A DNA stretch of 64,000 bases from Onchidella celtica. Lineage: Eukaryota; Mollusca; Gastropoda; Systellommatophora; Onchidiidae. The notes below the pieces were generated by a model. That model saw only the letters and a list, made by a program, of their open reading frames with translations, ran no database searches and was not told the DNA's origin. This document shows positions 14,431-27,156 of the stretch, piece after piece (within the stretch, counting starts at the first letter, position 1; each line of letters opens with the position of its first letter). The DNA is taken from positions 27,962,024 to 28,026,023 of the forward strand of contig OZ007569.1 of NCBI GenBank assembly GCA_963931925.1, in the 5' to 3' direction. A program made the translations under genes and the position numbers.

Positions 14431-17400
14431 GCAGGCAGGCAGACAGGCAGATAGATAGATAGATAAATAAGATAGATAGATAGATAAATAGATAAGTAGG
14501 TAGATATAGATAGGTAGATAAACTAAAAGAAAAAGAGTCGCCTTGACATCGATAAAGAGAGAGATAAAATAACTGAATGAAGGATTTTTTTTTTTTCAGA
14601 TGAACATAAGAAAAAGGTATATTTTCAAATTTTCTGATAATATGGCAGAAACTATAGCAACAACAATAATAACACATGAATACCAACAACCCCACAGCTG
14701 TGTCATGACTCACCAATCTCACATGTCTTGTTGGCAACAGCATTCTGGATGGTATCAAGCACGTCAAATGTGGCAACTTGGTAAACGTCGTTGGGCGATG
14801 ATGCGATAGCATTCAGTTCCGAAACTTTGACATTCGAACCTACACCTACAAAGATGAGATAAAAAATGCAGACCACTTTAAGCTGTCTTCAATTGGTCGC
14901 CTTAGAGCAAAAGTGGGCCATTCCACATTTGGTATGTTTTGAGATAATGAGGGCTGAACTCTCCGCAAATGGAGATTTTAATGACTTGTAAAACCAAGGG
15001 TTTTGTGTTAAAAATATCCATCATCCAAGAATAGGAATACAACAGATGTTTTAAACAAGATTGAGTCGATGTCTTTTGATAGAACCAATTATTTGGAAAA
15101 TAGCAAAAATATGGGATGGCCTGGTGCTCTCCGGTGATCAAATAGAAATGGCATGCAGGAACAACAAGAACTGTACAAATATAGCAAAACTTTTTATAGA
15201 CTGACATGTCCAGAAACCAGTGTTCATTCTTGAGTTTGAGCAAGGCTGGATTTAGATTTGACTAGACACTAAGCTATATTAAACTTTGAAGCCCCCAGTT
15301 AAAAACCTACACCAGATCCCCGAAAGGTGCATGCTAAAAGAGAACCATGTGTAGCCATAAAAACAATTGAAAACATAAATTATAATACTTTTTCAATTAT
15401 TTAACAGTGAGGTATAAGTGAAAAATACAAAAACATTTTCAAATTAATGCGCTTGAAATATTACTTAATTTAAAAATTCCATTTAGAGAATTGATAAAAT
15501 TTTGAAAGCAAAAAAAAAAAAAAAAAAATCTGAAATTTTGTCAAGCCCTAGGCTATGGCTTGTTTAGCTACTGCCTAAAATGTGGTGCTGAGTTTGCACA
15601 GTATTTGGATTTCTTACAACACTGTATACATATCCATGTTCTCATCATGGTCATCAAAATACAAAAAAAAAACAACAACAAAAAACGTGAAAACAGAACA
15701 ACCAAATTCCATGGAAACACATTTTACCTATGCTAATGACCAGAACATTGCTGTCCTTCAGCAAAGTTGCTTCCTGTGTTGTGGCAGTTGGGTTCTCAGA
15801 TTTCCCATCCGTCAATACAATAGCAATCTTGGGCACGCCTGGTCGAGCGCCATGAGAAGCTGTGAACGCCACTTCTCTGGTCATTTTCAGGGCTATGTCG
15901 GTGTGAGTGTTTTGCGCCAGGTAGGGAGCTGCTACAATGGCCTGCACGATATCAAATGATGATGATATGACATGACAAGACATATGAGTGTGTTTGATGT
16001 GTACAATATTTCACTGAGGTTGCTGACTATGTTACTTCATGTAATATGCCTATTATCGAGTTTACCGAGTTATCATATGTTTATGTAATGATGCCTAAGA
16101 TGTGTGTATCATATATGTGCTCTTTAAACGCTCTGTGAAAGAGAATTTCCCTCATGGGATAGAAAAATGATTCTTATCTTATTCTTATTTCATCTTATCT
16201 TGTGTTATGGTTCATGACATGTTATACACAAGATAAATTTTTGATTTAGTGTATACACCACAAATGTGTGATGCAAAATGCAGCAAAGAACAGAACTGGT
16301 GTACACAACATTGAGCTCTGCCACAAGGGACGGGACATGCCTAATAATGACATAATATTTAATGACATGATCTACTTATTATGCCAAAATACAGCATGAC
16401 TTTTGGATTTGCTGTATACCTCACACGAGGTAAAAATGTGATCCATTTGCACTGCACAAAACTAAAATATAACATATAATATGGGCTCTGTTGCACGCGA
16501 TGAAATATATATACTATGATATGATATTTAATGACGCCGTCTAAACTTAATGTCAAAATACAGCTCGACATAAAAATAAGAAAGGTCAAGGGTCTGTATA
16601 AGACGTGGTCTGACACTTGGACAATGTCCTGGGAAATCCCGGCATTATCCACTCAACATGTAAACACTTTGTTCAGTGAAACTTATCACAGTATAGCCTG
16701 CTTTAATCAAGTGGACTAAAACAATCCACATGTGCAAATGATCTTGACCTAAAGTGACAGAATGTTAAATAAAGCAAATCATGAACTAATGTCACATCTA
16801 AACCCAAAAAGTACCACAAAACGTGTAAACCTCCAATGGGCGGTAATAAAATAGACATATTCTTCCTTCAATATTATGCTTAAGACTTGAATTGAATGTC
16901 CACTTTCAATCTGTGTACAAACCAGCTGCCTGTTAAAACAACAATAACAACAACAAAACCCTCTCCATCTAATTGAAATTTATACACTTAATTTAAAAAA
17001 AAAAGCTTTTTACATGTTCATTCGAAAATGCTTTAAGTTAAGGTATGTGTAATGTCATTTCATAGTGTTATAACAGATGATAAAAAGTAAAAGCTCCCCC
17101 CCCCCCCCCCCCCATCAAAATATAGAAGGCCTGTGTTTTCAAAAGTTGTGAGATGGATTGATATTTACATTGATGACTGACATGCTACCACGGCCTCAGG
17201 TTTAAGCACAGAGCTATACAATAGGCAAGAGAGGGCACTCTGCTGCGTCATCTCTCTTCCATCCCCTGAAAGATGGCGGTGATTCATGTGACCACCTTGT
17301 GCTACACCATTGCAGACAGAAGGAGGGCAAGTGACTTTTAAATACAGCCCACACTAACAGGGGAGAGGATTCCTCATAATCAAATAATCAGTGATTACCC

Positions 17401-20400
17401 TTCGAATGTTAATTCTAGAATTACTACTCTTCAGATCGAGACTGACTCCAAGTCCATTTAGCCAGTTCAGCATTCTATTCTACCTCGCTATTTGCGTTTG
17501 TTATAGTCCAACACCCCTCACCGAAAGGCATCTTTATATGGACCTACACATCATGAACTCGTCCATAATCAGTGATTAACAAAGACCAAGAAGACTAGAC
17601 TACACCCAGAAGCTAGCTTGCGCATAGCCTGTATTCGTCAAAGCGGCCCCGCAGAAAGCAGAACGGTGGGGAAAAAAATAGGATTATGATCAAAGTTTGA
17701 CCTATGCATGTTTTTCACTATGTGGTCATTTCCATCCTAATCGAAAGGTAAAGAGTAGAGTGAAAGAGTTTGTGTGGATTTTTGTTTTGTTGAGGTAATC
17801 TAAGAATAATTTACTCTACGCACAGCAAGAGGTATCAAAGCATAATAATATAGTCTAGATCTAGATAAAACTGTGATCAAAATCAGTCGAACGTATCAAG
17901 AATACCAATTTACTTGATTGGTCGATTGAATCTATACCGCAACGGCAGATAGCCACTTTCCCGAGATCGCTGCACATTGTTGTCACAGAGATGCCACTTA
18001 TGCACTTTCTGCCATTTAATGTTAATGGGTCCTTTTCAAGAAACTTTATAGGATGGTAGAATAACAAAATCTCTGGCTATGAATATGACGATGAAAACTT
18101 GCCGTTCAAATTATATTTTTAAAAAATGGATGAAAAATGTGCGTTTATAAGTCTGTTAGTATGAATAAATGGTATTTTCAGATTAGTTTAGCTTGTAAAT
18201 TGCTGCATTCCTGTCCTGTTGACAAGAATAGTCCGCACGGCAGGAACTCTTTAGATTTTGCATCACACCCGTTTCATTGTTTTAGTCGCATGTATGCATT
18301 TCTATGTAAATGTGATGTAGCGAGACATCCTAATATAAAGATCTTATTAGTTTAAATTCTGATTACCCTCCGCAGATGGCCAAGGTTCGCCCCTGCACAC
18401 TAATAGTATACAAGAAGAGTACACTTGTTCCAAACTTTTTTGTTGAAACAAACATCACTAACGATTCAATACTTGTAAAAAGAATAGATGCAGCTTATGT
18501 CCTATGAATGCAAGCAATAATCTTGCCCTCCATTTATCTCGCCTCGACACACCATAGGGTGCACATTGGTTTGACCTAGGCCTACTTCCTGCTCTGGTCT
18601 ATCTGCAAAACTCTGTGGATTTAAGTGACAACGTTACCGCTTCAAGATCATTATGGGTGGTATGCGTCCCCAGGTCAAACACCATTTGAGCATTCTGTCC
18701 AAATATCAAAGCACCGAACTGGACATCATCTGGTCCAAGTTTGAAATTTTGTGTCAATTTGGCCACGAAATCCAGCATAGTCGTGTAGTCCGTAGAAGCT
18801 ATGCTTCCAGTAGAGTCCAGCACAAACATAATGTCTGCTTGAGTCTTACACTTGGCATGATTCACAGGTGGTTCTTTGACTGTGGATATTGAAGGGTTTT
18901 GTAAATTCATAGGTTATCCCTACTTCTGCGGGAATTCAGTTTTCATTGCTTTGGTTTAAAATACTTGAAAAATGTATATTTGCATAATCATTGACACAAC
19001 AAAAGAAAGAGAAAGAGAAAGAGAGAGAGAGAAAGAGAGAGAAAAGCGAGAGNNNNNNNNNNNNNNNNNNNNNNNNNNNNNNNNNNNNNNNNNNNNNNNN
19101 NNNNNNNNNNNNNNNNNNNNNNNNNNNNNNNNNNNNNNNNNNNNNNNNNNNNNNNNNNNNNNNNNNNNNNNNNNNNNNNNNNNNNNNNNNNNNNNNNNNN
19201 NNNNNNNNNNNNNNNNNNNNNNNNNNNNNNNNNNNNNNNNNNNNNNNNNNNNGAAGAAGAAGAAGAAGAAGAAGAAGAGCAGAGGAACATCACAGCCATG
19301 ACAGACTTAATCAGAATTCTACCTTTTGAACACTTTTTGCATTAAACTTGAACTACTTACACACTGTTTATCTCAAAGTCAAATTTAAGAACATCTGGAC
19401 TGGTTAAAGTGAGATGATAAAACTATATTTTTCTGACCTAAAACTATTACGGCCACTTTGTGATAAATGCTATAGGAGTAATTTCAGAAAGCCTCCGGCA
19501 GAATGCCAGGTTGACTCAAGCCTGCATCTGTTTATTAACATAGTTATTACCTACCAGAATTATACAGTTGAATACTACTGTTTCTTTCTCCGTGAAGTGA
19601 CTAACTGCCACCGCAGTAATATCTCCACATCTGTGACGTAATTATTTCGCATTATTCAGTCTGAGCTCGCACCTAAGTACTCGTATTGATTTTACATTCT
19701 AAAATATTTTTTTTTACGAAGTGTCTAGGCACACGACATATCGTGGAAAAAGCGTGGAGAGATTTTTTCACGACACGTTTTTCATCTAATCAGAGTAGAC
19801 TGTTTTCTGACTCAAAATGGCGGCCCCCATTGAGCGGGAGGTCGGAACCTGGGGGGTGTGAGGGTCTAGTCAGTTTGTATCAATGGGCGGTAGTAAGATT
19901 GACTAATCAGGCGAAAAGGGGCTGGGGTAGCTGTAATACGTCGTGAAAAACTTCACCAAGGCCATTTCCATGACATGTCATGGAAAACTTCACGGAGGCG
20001 ATTTCCACGACATGTCATGAAAATAGTCACTTTCTTTTTTTATTTGTTCAATTGTTTATCGGTTCAAGTTTACACCCTGTTACATTTTTTTAACAAAGGT
20101 AAATGTACTGAAAGCTTAACTTGTCTTCCCTTTTCCTTTGCATTTTACTGTATCATTTCTATATTATTTCTTACATGAGGCTTTGCTACATGCAACTTTT
20201 TCTTTTTCCCATATTTTGTCCTCATATGTCGTACCTGTCTCACAAGTCTTGTTGGCCAGTTCTTTTTCAATTGACTCCAGCACACTGAAATCAGTGACAC
20301 TGAACACATTTTGTGGTGATGATGCAATAGTCTGCAGTTCAGTCTGGTCCACACTACTGCCAATACCTATGGACAAAACCTTGACGCCAGTGTCTTGCAA

Positions 20401-23400
20401 CAGTTTTGCCTCAGAAGCTGTTAGTGTAGAGGAGTCTGACTGACCGTCGGTAAAGACAATGGCAATTTTAGGGACACCAGGTCGAGACCCATGAAAACTG
20501 GTGAATGCTTCTTCTCGAGCCATTTTGAGGGCAGAGTCGGTGTTGGTAGTCCCACTAAGATATTGTGCTGCCATTAATGCCTGTTGATGATAAAACATAT
20601 TTTTGACCCCCTGGAGTTTTTTTTATAGAAATCTTCCCATATATTAGATAAAGAGGGCAAATTTCGAACTGTGCACTTAATTAGTGCTCTGAAAAGTGGG
20701 AGTGAAAGAAAGGACAATAAGTGACTCAGGCGGGGCTTGAACCCACGACCTCTGCTGGGGCACCTTTCTCAGAAATTAATTACCTAATATAATATGTAAA
20801 ATATTAATGTAACAAATTTTCATAGTGCTTTATGCCCTCACAGCTTCTGCTTGCCTTTATTTACATCTCTCTACGTAATCTGCCCGTATAGTAGTGAAAT
20901 CTGTTACCTACACTACTGTAGTGACTATTCAAACCCAAAGGTAAATCTCATAGGTTTTGTATGGATGTCAAGAACAGATTTGATTCATAAATGTTTCCAC
21001 TGAGTAAATTTTTGTGAGAGAGCAGTGAGTAATTTTTACAAACGTAATTATTGTGCGAGCCAGCATAACTTGGTCTCGTAAACAATTTGTTTTGAACAGT
21101 TTTTTTCCTAATAGATAGACAGAAGGTGTGGGGAAGGATAGATGGACAGCGTAGGTGTGCATGACTGAGCACTTTTTATATCTCGTGTTTTGAACTAGGT
21201 TTAGTAGAGAGGGAAGGGGTGAGTAGGAATTAAATGTTATTGAGACGTCTGTTGACGTACAGAAAATCCGTGATCCAGAGTAAAAGCTCGGGGTTTTGAA
21301 CATGTTAAGAATTTATTGCTATAAAATTACATTTTATTGTCTTGAGTGATTCGACCTTTGATGTCGACCCAAGGTCGTTGCGTAGGGCTGTTACTTAAAA
21401 TAACTCGGTTCGGCAGCTGAGCTAGAGGTGGTTGCACCAATCAAATGTATGAATCTGGACGGAAGGTCGAGACATAGCTTTAGTATTTAAACCCGTGCAG
21501 AGCTTAGATAGATGCCACATGTAGACAATCCATTTACGAGGTGGACGGCGATAGTCCTCAGCCAGATGAGAGACATAAGAGACGCAGTTGAGCAGTCCAT
21601 ATTGTGAGGAGCGCCATGAGTTAAAGCTCCAGAGCCTAAGCTACTTGGTTTGATATAAACCCACAGCGTTTACATCCAGCGCTCTCACTCCCAGTGAGGG
21701 CCGCATGGTGAGAGCCCATACTAATTTGTAATGATGAAAGTGAACCGTTCTACTTACTTTTGAAGACAGTTTCAGAGCTACCGCCAGACAACGCATGGTT
21801 GTACAAGCATTCTCCATGGCGTGTCTAGAGGAAATGTCCATATCATAACATGTCTCATTGAATTAATAGAATTTAAACTGTTATATCCGTCGCCACGTGC
21901 GCGGATTCTATTTGGCATATAACTCATATGACCTGCAAGTAGTTAGAGTGAATAAGTTAGTCTTTATAGAAAGCTGTAGTTTCATTAGTTAGATTCAGTT
22001 GCCTTTGAATTGATATTTATATTTATAATTATATTCGTTACATTAATTCCTGTAATTAAACTGCCCTACAGTTCTGCTAAAAATCAAAGCAATTGATTTA
22101 TTTAGTTTTTAGAGTGCAAGTATTTTTTTTGTGTGTTCGTCGATTGTGGGAGCGGACCTCGAAAGAGTGTCAGTCGAATTCTCCCCATCTAACCCACATC
22201 GCGACAATGGACACGATCATATTCTTACAAGCACAATAATTCACTTTAATGCACTTTGCTCAGTAAGACAGGCATTCCAAACCCCTAAAGAAATCAATCT
22301 CAGTCATCCTGAAATATTGCTCGCATAGGCTCCCCTTAATAAATTCATTAATCCGAACAGATTCAAATTCTATTCCGAATTGACACAATTTTACCACTAA
22401 CCTTTTCAAGCTCTGCATGGGTTGTGTATGTGTTGAAATCTGTGACAAATCGAGAATCGCTTGCGAATGTTATAGCAGCAAATTGCACAGCATCTTGTCC
22501 CAGGTGAAAATTTCTTGTGATGTTGACAACAAACTGGAGCATTGTATCAAAGTTGGACCTCCCTACACTTCCTGATGAGTCTAGGATGAATAGAATGTCC
22601 GCCTCTGCTTCGCAGGTAGGTTTTGGTGTACCTGTTTGACAAAAGTCATGAAAAGGAATCACATTTTTTGTTCATGATGATAGAACCTGAGACTAGGCTT
22701 CATCCCATGTACTAGAAATGGCACTTTACAATTTTCCGGGGGCCATATATTCCAATAATACGAATTATATGTCAGGAAGGTGATGCACGCCCTTTAATAA
22801 GTCTCAAATTTAAGGCAGTTGCATGCCCATTTAAAAATGCAGATTATGAAAATTGACCACGTGTCTAAGAAATAAAAGGAAGATGACTAATACTGTAATA
22901 CGATTAGACATAATTATGTTCACAACTTATCATATGGAAAAGACTCGAAACTTGATGCATATCAGTAACACACTTTGATTTTAAAACTGAATGCATACAA
23001 AAAGACCAAAGTACATAACACAATTTGAGAAATGTACTGAAAATTTAAATACTGAAATGTGCTCAGTGCTCAAGATCCAGATACTCTGAAACCCACCCTA
23101 AGTCATTTATAAACCCGAGAAGGCACCGAGAATAGCTGAAAGCTTACCTGTCAAGGAAACCACTGAAAGAAAAAAAAAACACAATAAACATAAAGATAAA
23201 AAGGAAAGTCTTATTTTTTTTACAAACAGACAAACAAAACTCTTCAGTTATCATCAAAAGTATGATACAGTGACACTTCAGTGATTATTTAACATGAAAA
23301 CTTTGATACAAAACTTTTAGTTCAGTCAAATTGCGCTATATCAGTATTTTTACGGTGAGAAAAAAGTACCACAACATACACAGCATTCAAATGAAATATA

Positions 23401-26400
23401 TAAAACATTATTTCAATTCACTGTCAATTGTCCACTTATCCAATTTGACAGAAAAGCATTTTACTGTATTCAAACTCCTCTCAATATATTTCTTAGTGTT
23501 TTTTATGTGAAAATAATTACCTTTGATTATGTCTCTGAATTTTTAAAATAATAATAACAATAATACATAGCATTTATACAGCGCTTCATCCCATTAACAA
23601 CCAGGCTCTAATTTTTACCCACGAAAGACTAAATGAGACCAGCCACAAAAATTAAGTTTTATATAATGTTCATCATAAAATGCACATTTTTCAATTCGAG
23701 TGGAAATCAAATACCAGAACTTTGTTAGTCTAAGCCGGGTGATAAACTACTTTTCTTGCTGAAACACATACACATGCTTGTCTCTGTCTTGCTGCTTTGG
23801 AACAAAACCTATCGAAAGTCAATTTGTTTGTTTTATTATATACCTTTTTTTTAGGCAGTTGCTGGATGCCACTGGCAAAATCCAGAGTTATTCCTCGTTT
23901 TGCCTGTTTACTATGTTCACAATCATTGCACATAGTATGATCACTGTTTCTATCTAACATTGCACATTTTGTTATTGGTAAATCTTCTCAATGAACTGCT
24001 TGACTTTCATTACGAAGATCTGATGTTGGAGCATAGACATCTTTCCAGTGATATCTTTGTCTGTGACATAATTCTATTTATTACATCTTACCTGTCTGGC
24101 AAAATCTTAAATCTTATTGACAAAAAGCTGTATATTGCATGGGTATATCTTACTTATCTGGCAAGTCATTATATATAAATCTGTGTATTGCATGGGTAAA
24201 TCTTACTTATCTGTAAATCCTATTGACAAAATGAGTATATCTTACTTACCTGGCAAGTCCTATTGACATAGACCTGTTCACTGCATGGGTATATCTTACT
24301 TATCTAGCAAGTCCTACTCCTACTGACATAAATCTGTTCATTGCAAGGGTACATCTTACCTATCTGGCAAGTCCTATTTTCATAGAATCTGTTTACTCCA
24401 TCACACCCCTGCCTGGCAGGTCCTATTAACATAATTCTGTTTATTGTATCTTACCTGTCTGGCATGTTTTGTTGGCCAGTTCCCGCTCAATTGAATTCAG
24501 CACATCAAAGTTGGTGACACTGAACACATTTTGTGGCGAAGATGCAATAATTTGCAACTCATTCTGGTCCACATTGCTGCCAATGCCTATAGCGAAAACC
24601 TTGACGCCAGTGTCTCGCAACAGTTTTGCCTCAGAAGCCGTTAGTGTAGGCGTGTCTGACTGACCATCCGTAAAGACAATGGCGATTTGAGGGACGCCAG
24701 GTCGAGCCCCATGAGAACGGGTGAACAGCTGTTCTCGAGCCATTTTGAGGGCGAGATTTGTGCTAGTTTTCATGCTGAGATAATCTGCTCCCATCAATGC
24801 CTGGAGGTGACGTAGGCAGACATGACAATTACCAACACTACAAATCATCTCTCCATGTAAACTGATTATTTAAAAGCCTTTGTGAAACCTCTTACTGGTA
24901 CAGTGAATCACTCCTCACCCACTCCCCCAAAACAACAACAACCACAACAAAAACAACCGCATAACATACACACACGCAAAAACACACACACCAAACACAA
25001 CCAAAAAGAAACGAACAACAGCTGAAATGTAAAGATTTGGCATTTACCCGAATCCATACCTACAAAGGCAGTATCACACTTTATTGTCGTACATAGTTTG
25101 GTGACAGAGGCATTCCACTGCTCTTACCACGGGTCATAAAAAAAAATCAAATAATAGACCATGAAATTCAGCTCTTATTTCCATCTTTCTAAATGTCCTC
25201 ACAACCAAGGAGACACATTTCAAATTGCTTCGTGTCTGTTTTCAAAATTCTGGACTATAGAATGCACTGTTATTTGAGAGTATACAGAAGACACGCAGCA
25301 TTCGTCAATTGTTAAGCAGTTTTCTTCACAGATCTCACAGTCTCACGAGAATTTCTTGAGATGTAAAAAAAAATTCTTAAGGGAGGATTCCATAGCCAGT
25401 AACTTTACTTTTGCATGATTTCTGGGACATCACCTCTTTAATGAAAGTGTTTAAAATCGTTTTCAAGAAGGTGAGCATGGCATGAAGACCTCGTGGCTTT
25501 TTTAAAAAGCCATCTTCTTGTCTAAAGCTGTGTTTTCATGTGTACGGCAACGGAATCGTCAAAAATCCATCAAGTAGTAAAAAAAAAAAGAGCGTTTCCC
25601 ATTACCATACACATGAAAATATTCCTTCTATTTTCTACTTGAAAGCTTTTTTGACGTTTCCGGTGCCGCTTCTGTTTCCGCACATATGAAAACACAGCTT
25701 TATCCAGTGACCCGGGCGTTAATTTGTACCGGTACTAAACAGTTTAGTTAGTGCTTCAGAAAGTCATAAATCTTGTAGAACATCTTGAAATTCTAGTTAA
25801 ACGACATACCTTAACTGTCAGTATGTGCTTTTGAGTATTATTATGGTATGCTCACGTACTGACGTATCAATAGTTTTTTTTCACTTTACAGAAGAATGTT
25901 CAAATTTGTTTGGTCACTATTGTTAATCCTGGATGTTTCTGCTTCTACTTCAAAACTATTAAAAAATATAGATACACCACTTTGTGAAAATATGGATCTC
26001 ACCACGAGCAACGATAAGATGGCTATGACTCAAAACCACCAAAATCATGGATGTGCCAGTAACTGAGAGCTCTGCATGGGTTTTGGAGCTGTTGAAATCT
26101 GTGGCAACTCTAGCACTGGTTGATGGTGCGTAAACTGTTAACTGTCTGATTCATCATTTTTAAATTCTGTTGTTTTTAAAGCAGGAAATACACTCAAATT
26201 CCATTTCGATAAGGAATAGATAAGGATATTGCCACGAACCTTTTCAAGCTCTGCATGGGTTTTGGAGCTGTTGAAATCTGTGACAACTTTAGCATCAGTT
26301 GAGTATGTTATAGCAGCAAATTGTACAGCATTCGGTCCCAGGTGAAAATTTCGTGTGATGTTGACAACGAACTCGAGCATTGTCTTAAAGTTGGTGCTCC

Positions 26401-27056
26401 CCACGCTTCCAGATGAGTCGAGAAGAAACAGAACGTCTGCCTTTGCCTCGCATGATGGGGTGGGTGAACCTGATTGACATTGAAAAGCAGCCACATTTTG
26501 ATATTGATGATATAATTATATATAGATATTTTTAGACAGTTAAGCTTCTGTTGACAGAACATGAGACCAGATTTCGTGAATAGAATGTAAAATAAGGAAT
26601 ACCATAAAAAAAAAGAGCCAATTCAATTAATCGCCGAGCAGAAAATCAAAGAAAAAGTGTTAAGTTTACATGGAAAAGAAAATACAGGGTAAAATTATCG
26701 GAACTGAAACATAAATTTAAAATTCATCTGACAGTACAGTCACTGTATAGACGTTGTCAGAATTAGCCCAAGAAATACACGCCAATAGTTACAGTTGTGG
26801 AAACAATCTTTTTCGCTAATAGTGATGGTGGAATCAATGGCAACAACTAGAAATAGGTTAGTTTACAACTAAACTACAAAATTCTATTGGTTTCGTTGTG
26901 CAGAACTACGAGTATGTAGGCCCTACATGCATTTTCTATGGAGAAACCTTTATGGATTTGAAGATAGGGACTGCAGGTGGTGGGTTGGGTTTATTGCCTG
27001 GGGGAGTGATGAATAGGGAAACGGTGGACAGAGAGACAGAGAGACAGAGAGAGAGG

Positions 27057-27094
<38 letters not shown>

Positions 27095-27095
27095 G

Positions 27096-27156
<61 letters not shown>

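Noticed and set aside
20690..20765. tRNA gene on the minus strand
   Set aside because: Only the T arm/B-box is convincing; no acceptor stem pairing or A-box, so listed as a SINE-like fragment.
21880..22207. Solo LTR (tgttatatccgtcgccacg to catcgcgaca)
   Set aside because: Starts TG and ends CA, but no target duplication (flanks taaac and atgga) and no second copy seen.
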